Below are positions 28,952-35,997 of a DNA stretch of 64,000 nt, piece by piece. Every line of letters begins with the position of its first letter. The first letter of the stretch is position 1. Source of the stretch: Microtetraspora glauca. GTDB lineage: Bacteria; Actinomycetota; Actinomycetes; Streptosporangiales; Streptosporangiaceae. A program made the translations under genes and the position numbers. The notes under the pieces are model-generated. The model saw only the letters and a program-made list of their open reading frames with translations, searched no databases and was not told the DNA's origin. The DNA lies in assembly GCA_001570385.1 (NCBI GenBank), contig BBYL01000011.1, positions 62,001 through 126,000 on the forward strand, given 5' to 3'.

Positions 28952-30312
28952 GCGCGGGCGCGGGGCGCGCGCGGGGTGCGCGGCAGCAATTGGACGAGTC
29001 CGGCGACGGCCAGGGCGACCGCGATCAGGTAGACCACCCCGTGCTGGAAGGCCCGCGTCATGCCGCCGGACAGGCCGCCGTAGAAGACGATGCCGACGAT
29101 GCCGACCCCGAGCGCCCCGCCGACCTGCTGGGCCGTGGTGAGCGCGCCGGCGGCGGCCCCGGCGTGGTGCGGGGCCACCCTGGCCAGGACGGTGCTCATG
29201 ATCGGCGCGAGTGCGAGACCCATGCCGAACCCGTCGACGATCAGCGCGGGAAGCAGCCATCCGACCGGCGCGTTCCCGCCGACCGCGACGAGGAGGGCGG
29301 TCAGGCCCAAGGCCCTGGCGAGCCCGCCGACGGCGATCACCTGGCGGCCGAAGCGGGCCGCGAGGCGGGGTGCGAGCAGTGACGCGGCCAGGTAGCCCCC
29401 GCCGATCGGCAGGAAGATCAGCCCGGCCTGGAGTGCGTCGAAGCCCCTGCCCTCCTGGGCGTACAGGGCGAAGATCAGGAAATAGGCGGACATGCCCATC
29501 GTGAACGCGAGATAGGTGAGCAGCCCGGCGGTGAAGGCGCGCTCCCGGAACAAGGTCAGGTCGATCAGGGGCGACGGGTGCCGCCGCCTGCCGTACGCGA
29601 GGAAGAGCACGGCGGCGAACGCGAACGACAGCAAGGTCCACATCGGCCAGCCCCGCTCACGCCCCTCAATCAGCGGGAGCAGCGTCGCGACCAGCCCGAG
29701 CGTGATGAGGGCGGTGCCCCCGAGGTCGAGCCGGACCACGCCGTCGAGACGGCTCTCGGGGACCAGCCGTCCGGTGACCGCGAGGGCGGCGACGCCGATC
29801 GGCACGTTGATCAGGAAGCAGGCCCGCCACCCCAGCCCGAACAGGTCCGCCTGGATGAGCAGGCCGCCGATGAGCTGGCCGAACACCGCGGCCAGACCCA
29901 TCGTCAACGCGTACGCGTTGATGGCCCTGGCCTGGGCGGCGCCGCTGTAGGCGGTGCGCAGGATGGCCAGCACCTGCGGGGAGAGCAACGCGGCCGCCGC
30001 GCCCTGTGCGACCCGGGCGACGACCAGCGTGGCGGCGTCGGGGGCCAGGCCGCACGCGATCGAGGCGAGCGTGAACAGCGCCAGGCCGACGGCGAACATC
30101 CGGCGGCGGCCGAAGATGTCGCCGAGCCGCCCGCCGAGGACGAGGCCGGAGCCGTACGCCAGGGCGTATCCGGCCACCACCCATTCGACGGCGGCGGTGC
30201 TGGTGTGCAGGTCACGCTGGGTCGTGGGGATGGCCACGTTGACGATGAAGAAATCGAGGATCGTGATGAAAACGCCGGTCAGCACGGTGGGCAGAGTGCC
30301 CGGGCGGGACAT
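28915..30312 (-). CDS. DHA2-type MFS efflux transporter
   Basis: A 465-residue drug:proton antiporter-like protein, probably with 14 membrane helices. DFFIVNVAIPTTQ in helix 1, motif A GGRLGDIFGRRR and motif C in helix 5 (GQLIGGLLIQ region) are visible. The ATG at 30312 follows AGGAG with 6 bases of spacing. It is divergent from a tetR gene, with two matching operator sites between them, so it is very likely a TetR-repressed, inducible exporter. The last 12 codons overlap the convergent methyltransferase gene. Confidence 0.9.
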   Translation of the reverse strand: MSRPGTLPTVLTGVFITILDFFIVNVAIPTTQRDLHTSTAAVEWVVAGYALAYGSGLVLGGRLGDIFGRRRMFAVGLALFTLASIACGLAPDAATLVVARVAQGAAAALLSPQVLAILRTAYSGAAQARAINAYALTMGLAAVFGQLIGGLLIQADLFGLGWRACFLINVPIGVAALAVTGRLVPESRLDGVVRLDLGGTALITLGLVATLLPLIEGRERGWPMWTLLSFAFAAVLFLAYGRRRHPSPLIDLTLFRERAFTAGLLTYLAFTMGMSAYFLIFALYAQEGRGFDALQAGLIFLPIGGGYLAASLLAPRLAARFGRQVIAVGGLARALGLTALLVAVGGNAPVGWLLPALIVDGFGMGLALAPIMSTVLARVAPHHAGAAAGALTTAQQVGGALGVGIVGIVFYGGLSGGMTRAFQHGVVYLIAVALAVAGLVQLLPRTPRAPRARAQSLTRSATHST

Positions 30313-30327
30313 GGCCGCTCCTGTAGA

Positions 30328-30374
30328 TAGAACGATCGGTATACGCCGCATGATTAGATAGAACGGTTGATCTA
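30328..30374. promoter_or_regulatory. Paired TetR operators between MFS and tetR
   Basis: TAGAACGATCGGTATA (30328-30343, 12 of 16 positions symmetric) and TAGAACGGTTGATCTA (30359-30374, 10 of 16) share the half-site TAGAACG. They lie inside an 11-base direct repeat TAGATAGAACG, with centres 31 bp apart. The stretch lies 16-62 bp from the MFS start and 28-74 bp from the tetR start, so a bound regulator would block both promoters. Confidence 0.6.
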
Positions 30375-30401
30375 CTGTCAAGCCCGTGCCAGAATCGGTC
30401 C

Positions 30402-30965
30402 GTGACGACGAGACCGGGGCCGCGACAGCGGCTGCTCGACGCGGCCCGCGACCTCACCTACGCCCAGGGTGTGCACGTCGGCGTGGACGCGATCCTCAAG
30501 GAGGCCGATGTCGCGCGCCGCTCGCTCTACCAGCATTTCGGGGGGAAGGACGGGCTCATCGCCGAGGTGCTGCGCACCCACTCCGGCGAGGCCCGCTACC
30601 GCGAGGTCATGGACGCGGCGGGCGACGAGCCGCGCCTGCGCGTGCTCGCCGTCTTCGACGAGCTGGAGAAGATCACCACCCGGCCGTCGTTCCGCGGCTG
30701 CCGCTACACCTCGGCCGACCTCGCCCTCGCCGATCCGGGCCATCCCGCTCACGCGGAGATCCGTGCCTACAAGGACGGGCTCCATCGGCTCTTCGCCGCC
30801 GAGCTGACCAGGCACGGCCATCCCGACCCGGATTTCGGCGCCGACCAACTCCTCGTGCTCATCGACGGAGTGCTGGCCCACGCCGTCACCCGTCCCGACG
30901 CTCATCCGGCCCTGGCCGCGCGGGCGACGGCGGAGTTCATCATGGACCGCTCATCCAGGACGTGA
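30402..30965 (+). CDS. TetR family regulator of the divergent MFS pump
   Basis: A 187-residue TetR protein with the DNA-binding domain at residues 5-55 (LLDAARDLTYAQGVHVGVDA, then ARRSLYQHFGGKDGLIAEVL). The ligand-binding half contains FRGCRYTSADLALAD, a pattern seen in TetR proteins near DHA2 pumps. The GTG at 30402 is the only reasonable start. The gene is divergent from the pump, with two candidate operators between them, giving a classic self-contained efflux/repressor pair. The 224-bp gap that follows (30966-31189) is relatively AT-rich and contains a CCGGTATATCCGG dyad near 31096, with no gene. Confidence 0.9.
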   Translation: MTTRPGPRQRLLDAARDLTYAQGVHVGVDAILKEADVARRSLYQHFGGKDGLIAEVLRTHSGEARYREVMDAAGDEPRLRVLAVFDELEKITTRPSFRGCRYTSADLALADPGHPAHAEIRAYKDGLHRLFAAELTRHGHPDPDFGADQLLVLIDGVLAHAVTRPDAHPALAARATAEFIMDRSSRT

Positions 30966-31189
30966 TCCACGTCGCCGCATGACGGCCGTGCCGGTGGCCG
31001 CCGCCGGGCGTGCGGGCACCTCGCGGACGCCGCCGATCATCGCAACCAGCGGCATGGCCATAAAACATCCGCAAATAGTGATCAAATTAGAGAAACCGGT
31101 ATATCCGGACGCTTCGGACGGGGAATCCAAGCTCCTGCACACCTTCCGACGCGGCCCGACGAGCGGGCGGTCACGATCACGGGGGAAGC

Positions 31190-31549
31190 ATGAAGCAGGA
31201 GAAGAAGATCACATCGGAGATGCAGAAATGCATCGACATGTGCATGGAGGCCCACAGCTGTTGTGAGCAGACCATGACGCACTGTCTCCAGCAGGGCGGC
31301 AAGCACGCCGACATGGCGATGATGGGCGCCCTGATGGACTGCTCCGACATGACCCGCATGTGCGGCGACATGATGATGCGCCAGTCGCCGATGGCCATGG
31401 ACATGGCCGGCATGTGCGCCCGGGCCGCGGACAGGTGTGCCGAGATGGCCATGCCCATGAGCACCGGCGACCCCATGATGCAGAAGTGCGTGGACGCGTG
31501 CCGCGCGTGCGCCCAGGCGGCCCGCGCCGTGGCTCCTGCCCGCGCCTGA
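31190..31549 (+). CDS. Cys/Met-rich four-helix-bundle copper-binding protein
   Basis: A 119-residue cytosolic protein (no signal peptide) with 12 cysteines and 23 methionines. The cysteines are spaced along four predicted helices, e.g. KCIDMCMEAHSCCEQ, DCSDMTRMCGDMMM and KCVDACRACAQAA. This is the DUF326/Csp-type copper storage fold, in which Cys residues line the inside of a four-helix bundle and hold many Cu(I) ions. GGGGGAAG precedes the ATG at 31190. No copper exporter, chaperone or CsoR is encoded alongside, so it stands alone between tetR and a terminator. Confidence 0.9.
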   Translation: MKQEKKITSEMQKCIDMCMEAHSCCEQTMTHCLQQGGKHADMAMMGALMDCSDMTRMCGDMMMRQSPMAMDMAGMCARAADRCAEMAMPMSTGDPMMQKCVDACRACAQAARAVAPARA

Positions 31550-31578
31550 CCTCCGCCCGGCCGGCGGCCGACCCACCG

Positions 31579-31607
31579 CACCCCGCTCCGCGATCCGGAG
31601 CGGGGTG
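31579..31607. terminator. Bidirectional terminator, 12-bp perfect stem
   Basis: CACCCCGCTCCG pairs with CGGAGCGGGGTG around the 5-base loop CGATC. It lies between the convergent copper-protein gene (ends 31549) and the PPOX gene (ends 31640). Confidence 0.87.
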
Positions 31608-31639
31608 TCGTGCGCCCGGCGGCCGGGCTCCGCCCCCTC

Positions 31640-32041
31640 CTACGCGTACGACCAGGAATTCCAGGCGGTGACCTGGATCATGATGACGGGGCCTGCGGGC
31701 GGCCGGTCCCGATACTGGGCGTACTTCCCGGCAAGCGAGGCCAGGGCGGGGGCCCGCTCCGCGTCGTCCTCGGCGATCGTGGCGTACCCGTCCGCCCGGA
31801 CCCACCACAGCTCGTCCCAGTCGTCGGCGTAGTGGTCGGCCAGCACGCACACGTTCGGGTTCTCCCGTATGTCGCGGATCCGGCGCAGGTTCGTGGTGGT
31901 CTTCGGCTTGTGGTCGACCGCCGTGACGATCGTGTCGCCGTCGAGGGCGAAGGTGATGGGCACGAGATGGGGGACCCCGGCACCGCTCACCGTGGCGAGC
32001 CTGGCCACCCGCGCGCCGCCCAGCAACCGCCGTGCGTCCAT
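31640..32041 (-). CDS. PPOX-class (split-barrel) F420-dependent oxidoreductase family protein
   Basis: A 133-residue split beta-barrel protein of the pyridoxamine-phosphate-oxidase-like superfamily. It has ARVARLATVSGAGVPHLVPI at the start, HKPKTTTNLRRIRDIRENP in the middle and WWVRADGYATI near the end. This matches the actinobacterial TIGR03668-type group, whose members bind F420 or FMN and reduce small molecules. The ATG at 32041 directly follows GAGGAG, which leaves an unusually short spacing. It is downstream of, and parallel to, the anchored GH18-like gene, 27 bp apart. Confidence 0.82.
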   Translation of the reverse strand: MDARRLLGGARVARLATVSGAGVPHLVPITFALDGDTIVTAVDHKPKTTTNLRRIRDIRENPNVCVLADHYADDWDELWWVRADGYATIAEDDAERAPALASLAGKYAQYRDRPPAGPVIMIQVTAWNSWSYA

Positions 32042-32068
32042 CTCCTCATTGAAGCAGTGGCGGAACGG

Positions 32069-33148
32069 TCACGACGCGGCGGAGTCCAGGATCCGGCCGA
32101 CCTCGTCACGGGGACGGGCGCCGCGCACGGACACCCAGGCCAGGCCGGTCCGTTCGCGGAACGCGGCCAGCCGCCGCGCCTGGCCGGCACCGAGATCCTG
32201 TGACGCGGCCAGCACCGGTACGAGTCCCATCCGCTGCCATCCCGGCCGGCCGTCCACACCCAGCGCGTACGGCAACTGGGCGTGGACGGCCCTGGCCGCG
32301 ACGGCCAGCCGGCGCAGGTTGCCGGACGCACCCGGCTGGAAGGGCACGAGCAGGTTGACCGCGCGGATGTCGACGCCCGCGGCCCGGGTGGTGCGCAGCA
32401 TGGCGCTGTCGGCCGCGGAGAGGCCGGATTCGGAGGCGGGGAGCGTGAAGGTGACGCCGAGCGCGCGCCCGCTCGCCGCGGCCTCCCGCTGCAGCAGGCT
32501 GATCGCCACCGCACGCCGGCCGGTCGCCGTCGCGTCCGACGAGTCACGGACCTCGAAGTCGATGACGGCCGGAGCGAACGAGCCGAGCACGCGGCGGTAG
32601 GCCGCCAGCAGGCGGTCAATGTCCGCGCAGGTGGCGGAGAGCTCGCGTCCCGAAGGGCCGCCGAAGGCGAGACCGGCGTCCCCGCCCCCCGCCCGGAGGG
32701 AACCGATGCCGTTGGCGACGGGGTTGCCGCCCTGCTCGGTGATCCCGCCCCAGCGTGGGGTGCAGCCGTCCGGCCCGGCGGCGAGATGGCCGATGGTGTA
32801 CCAGCCGGTCCCGGTGCGGCGGGCGGCCTCGGCCAGGTCGAACTCGGGCTCCCGTACGGCGTCCACGAAGACGACGTAGCCGGAGGGGCCGCCGGTCCGC
32901 GTCACCGCCGGGACCGTCGTGGCCGGCTCCGTCGTGGCCGGCTCCGACGTGCGCAACGCGACGGCGGAGCTCGCGGTCACCCCCGGCTCGGGGACATGCG
33001 CGACGGGGGTGGCGGACCAGTCGGGGCGGGCCTGCGCGGGCAGCAGCCAGAGGGCGTATCCGGTGCAGGCGACCAGGGCCGTCGCGGCCAGGGCCACCAG
33101 GGATCGTGGAGGTGTTCCCGGCTCGCGCTCCCGCCGTACAGAACCCAC
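32069..33148 (-). CDS. Membrane-anchored GH18-like protein lacking the catalytic glutamate
   Basis: A 359-residue protein with a single N-terminal membrane helix (about residues 17-35), a Thr/Pro-rich stalk (67-85), and a domain from about residue 90 that resembles actinobacterial family 18 chitinases. Recognisable parts are FVDAVREPEFDLAEAAR, WYTIGHLAAGPDGCTPRWGG, GGDAGLAFGGPSGRELSATC and a later AVNLLVPF. The GH18 active-site motif DxxDxDxE appears here as AVIDFEVR (Asp197, Glu199, Arg201), so the catalytic Glu is replaced by Arg. It is therefore probably a carbohydrate-binding or scaffold protein rather than a hydrolase. The GTG at 33148 follows AGGGTGG. Confidence 0.72.
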   Translation of the reverse strand: MGSVRREREPGTPPRSLVALAATALVACTGYALWLLPAQARPDWSATPVAHVPEPGVTASSAVALRTSEPATTEPATTVPAVTRTGGPSGYVVFVDAVREPEFDLAEAARRTGTGWYTIGHLAAGPDGCTPRWGGITEQGGNPVANGIGSLRAGGGDAGLAFGGPSGRELSATCADIDRLLAAYRRVLGSFAPAVIDFEVRDSSDATATGRRAVAISLLQREAAASGRALGVTFTLPASESGLSAADSAMLRTTRAAGVDIRAVNLLVPFQPGASGNLRRLAVAARAVHAQLPYALGVDGRPGWQRMGLVPVLAASQDLGAGQARRLAAFRERTGLAWVSVRGARPRDEVGRILDSAAS

Positions 33149-33242
33149 CGTTCACCACCCTGAGTCATATTGTGGCTACTTTACGCGCATGATGCGTGGA
33201 CCATATCAACCACGCCCGGACGGCCGGGGAGATAATGACCGG

Positions 33243-34160
33243 ATGAAGCTGAGGATCTTCACCGAGCCGCAAGAGGGCGCGACGTACGACGATCTGCTCG
33301 CGGTGGCGCAGGCCACGGAGCGGCTCGGATTCGACGCGTTCTTCCGTTCCGACCACTACGCGCGGATCGGGGCCGGTGATCCCGGCCCCGGTTCGACGGA
33401 CGCCTGGGTGACCCTCGCGGGTCTGGCCAGGGAGACGTCGCGCATCCGGCTCGGCACCCTGGTCTCGCCGGTGACGTTCCGGCTGCCCGGCCCCCTCGCC
33501 ATCAGCGTCGCGCAGGTCGACCAGATGAGCGGCGGCCGGGTCGAGCTCGGCCTGGGCACGGGCTGGTTCGACCGCGAGCACGCCGCCTACGGCATCCCGT
33601 TCCCTCCGGTGGGTGAGCGGTTCGAGCGGTTCGAGGAGCAGCTGGAGATCATCACCGGGCTGTGGGGCGCGGCCAAGCCGTACTCGTTCGAGGGCGCGCA
33701 CTACCGGGTGGAGGACTCCCCGGCGCTGCCCAAGCCGGTCCAGCGCCCCAGGCCGCCGATCATCATCGGCGGTGGCGGCGCCCGCAGGACGCCCAGGCTC
33801 GCCGCCCGGTTCGCGGACGAGTACAACCTGCCGTTCCGGAGTCTGGAGGAGACGCGGTCGGCCTTCGGGCGGGTGCGCGAGGCGTGCGAGGCCGCCGGAC
33901 GGGGGTCCATGGTGTATTCGGCCGCGCAGACCGTGTGCGCGGGCAGGGACGAGGCCGAGATCGCCCGTCGCGCCGCCGCTATCGGCCAGGACGTGGCGGC
34001 CCTGCGGGAGGGTGCTCTCGCCGGGACGCCCGCCGAGATCGTGGAGAAGATCGGGAAGTTCGCCGAGATGGGCGCGGAGCGGATGTACCTCCAGGTCATG
34101 GATCTCGCCGATCTCGACCATCTGGAACTGATCGCGGCCGAGGTCATGCCGCACGTGTGA
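33243..34160 (+). CDS. LLM-class F420-dependent oxidoreductase
   Basis: A luciferase-like TIM-barrel enzyme of 305 residues that uses reduced coenzyme F420. Typical stretches are TEPQEGATYDDLLAVAQATE, FFRSDHYARIG, TSRIRLGTLVSPVTFR, GGRVELGLGTGWFDREH and PPIIIGGGGARRTPRLAARF. The ATG at 33243 is preceded by GGGGAG about 10 bases upstream. The substrate is unknown. It lies 94 bp upstream of the RNA-repair operon in the same direction, but I see no functional link. Homologues of this family are scattered through actinobacterial genomes. Confidence 0.9.
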   Translation: MKLRIFTEPQEGATYDDLLAVAQATERLGFDAFFRSDHYARIGAGDPGPGSTDAWVTLAGLARETSRIRLGTLVSPVTFRLPGPLAISVAQVDQMSGGRVELGLGTGWFDREHAAYGIPFPPVGERFERFEEQLEIITGLWGAAKPYSFEGAHYRVEDSPALPKPVQRPRPPIIIGGGGARRTPRLAARFADEYNLPFRSLEETRSAFGRVREACEAAGRGSMVYSAAQTVCAGRDEAEIARRAAAIGQDVAALREGALAGTPAEIVEKIGKFAEMGAERMYLQVMDLADLDHLELIAAEVMPHV

Positions 34161-34254
34161 TCCCCGCCGCGACCTCCGGTCCTCCGGGCGCGGACGTCAC
34201 GGATCATGAGGAATCGGGTGGAAAGACAAAGAGAAGGTACGGAATGCTTAATCC

Positions 34255-35997
34255 GTGCTTCTCACGATCTCGACCGTTTCCTCCGTGACGTCCGGCCCGG
34301 CGACCGATCTCGGCTTCCTGCTGCACAAGCATCCCGAACGGGTGCAGGAGTTCGGCCAGTCGTTCGGCACGGCCCGCGTCTTCTATCCGGAGGCCACGGA
34401 GCGGCGGTGCACGGCCGCGCTTTTGCTGGAGGTGGACCCGGTCCGGCTCGTGCGCTCGCGCGGGAAGACCTCGCCGGACTTCAGCCTGGGACAGTACGTC
34501 AACGACCGTCCGTACGCGGCGTCGTCGCTGCTCGCGGTGGCGCTCGGAGACGTCTTCCGTACGGCCAGGACGGGGCGCTGCAACGCGCGCCCCGAACTCG
34601 CGGCGCACCCGATGCCGCTGGAGATCTGCCTTCCCGCGCTGCCGTGCCGTGGCGGCGCCGCTCTCGCCCGCCGGCTGTTCGAGCCGCTCGGCTGGGAGGT
34701 GGAGGCGACCGCCATCCCCCTCGACGAGGGATTCCCCGAGTGGGGCGAGTCCCGGTACGTACGGCTGTCGCTGCGCGGCGAGGTGCGGCTGGCCGACGCG
34801 CTCAACCACCTGTACGTGCTGCTTCCGGTGCTCGACGACGCCAAGCACTACTGGCTGGCGGGCGACGAGGTGGACAAGCTCGTCCGTGCGGGTGGGGGCT
34901 GGCTGGCCGTGCATCCGGAGAAGGGGCTGATCACCCGGCGGTACCTCGGCCGCCGCAGGGCACTGGAGCGCACCGCCTTCGCCCGGCTGGCCGAGCTCGG
35001 TGACGATGTCGAGGAGGCCCTGGAGCCCCCTCTGGACGAGGAGCTCACGCCCGACGGCGGGGCCGGTGGGGAGGCGGGAGAGCTCGCGGAGTCCGCTCCC
35101 GCGTCTGGTCCCGAACCGGAGCCCGCGCCCGCGTCCGCGCACGAACCCGTCTCCGCGTCCGCCACGTTCGCGGCCGTGGCCGCCGGCGGGGCCGCCGGCG
35201 CGCCCGCTGATGGGGCCGCGTCCGAATCCGGGGACGTTCGAGTCCCCTTGAACGTGCTGCGGAGAGAGGCCGTCGTCGCCGCCCTGGAGGAACTCGGGGC
35301 GCGTACGGTGATCGACCTCGGGTGTGGCTCCGGCCAGTTGGTGTCGGCGCTGCTGGCCCGGCCGGTGTTCGCCAGGATCGCGGGTACCGACGTGTCCACG
35401 CAGGCGCTCGCCATCGCCGCGCGCAAGCTCAAGCTCGACCGGATGCCGGACGCGAAACGGGCCCGCCTCGAGCTGTTCCAGGGCGCGCTGACCTACGCCG
35501 ACCCACGGTTCGCCGGGTACGACGCCGCCGTCCTCATGGAGGTGATCGAGCATGTCGATCCACCCCGGCTGCCCGCTCTGGAGCGGGTCGTCTTCGGTAC
35601 GGCGAAGTCCGCGCACGTCGTCGTGACCACGCCCAACGCGGAATACAACATGCGCTACGACTTCCTGGACGGCGCCCATGGCGGGGGCCGGGCGATGCGC
35701 CACCCGGACCACCGGTTCGAGTGGACCAGGGCCGAGTTCGCCTCCTGGGCCTCGGCGGTGGCGGGCCGGTACGGGTACCACGTCGAGTTCAGGCCGGTGG
35801 GTGAGGACGACCCGGAGGTCGGGCCGCCCACCCAGATGGCGGTGTTCAGCGTGAAGGCGGACGCGACGGCGGACTCCGTGAAGGACGCCACAGCCACAGA
35901 GAACGCCACAGAGAACGCCACAGAGAACGCCGCGAGGGACGTCACAGAGGGCGCCACGGCCGTTGTGACGGGGGAGAGGAGCGAGGGCGATGGTTGA
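34255..35997 (+). CDS. hen1: Bacterial Hen1, RNA 3'-terminal ribose 2'-O-methyltransferase
   Basis: Hen1 methylates the 2'-OH of the 3'-terminal nucleotide of cleaved RNA before Pnkp seals it, making the repaired site resistant to renewed cleavage. Its N-terminal domain also activates the Pnkp ligase. The 580-residue product has this N-terminal domain (residues 1 to about 255, starting MLLTISTV and GFLLHKHPERVQEF). An Ala/Pro/Glu-rich linker follows (about 260-325), then a SAM domain with VIDLGCGSGQLV at 352. The manganese ligands are visible as Glu429, Glu432 and His433 (MEVIEHVD), with His483 or His486 in HPDHRFEW. An extra tail of about 40 residues contains three 12-bp repeats. The gene overlaps pnkp by 8 bases. 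The GTG at 34255 fits the start of homologues, although its ribosome binding site is weak. Confidence 0.94.
   Translation: MLLTISTVSSVTSGPATDLGFLLHKHPERVQEFGQSFGTARVFYPEATERRCTAALLLEVDPVRLVRSRGKTSPDFSLGQYVNDRPYAASSLLAVALGDVFRTARTGRCNARPELAAHPMPLEICLPALPCRGGAALARRLFEPLGWEVEATAIPLDEGFPEWGESRYVRLSLRGEVRLADALNHLYVLLPVLDDAKHYWLAGDEVDKLVRAGGGWLAVHPEKGLITRRYLGRRRALERTAFARLAELGDDVEEALEPPLDEELTPDGGAGGEAGELAESAPASGPEPEPAPASAHEPVSASATFAAVAAGGAAGAPADGAASESGDVRVPLNVLRREAVVAALEELGARTVIDLGCGSGQLVSALLARPVFARIAGTDVSTQALAIAARKLKLDRMPDAKRARLELFQGALTYADPRFAGYDAAVLMEVIEHVDPPRLPALERVVFGTAKSAHVVVTTPNAEYNMRYDFLDGAHGGGRAMRHPDHRFEWTRAEFASWASAVAGRYGYHVEFRPVGEDDPEVGPPTQMAVFSVKADATADSVKDATATENATENATENAARDVTEGATAVVTGERSEGDG
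35894..35929 (+). repeat. Three perfect 12-bp tandem repeats in the hen1 3' end
   Basis: CCACAGAGAACG occurs three times head to tail, in frame, encoding Ala-Thr-Glu-Asn repeats in the C-terminal tail after the methyltransferase domain. Copy number is likely to vary. The tail lies beyond the conserved fold. Confidence 0.9.
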
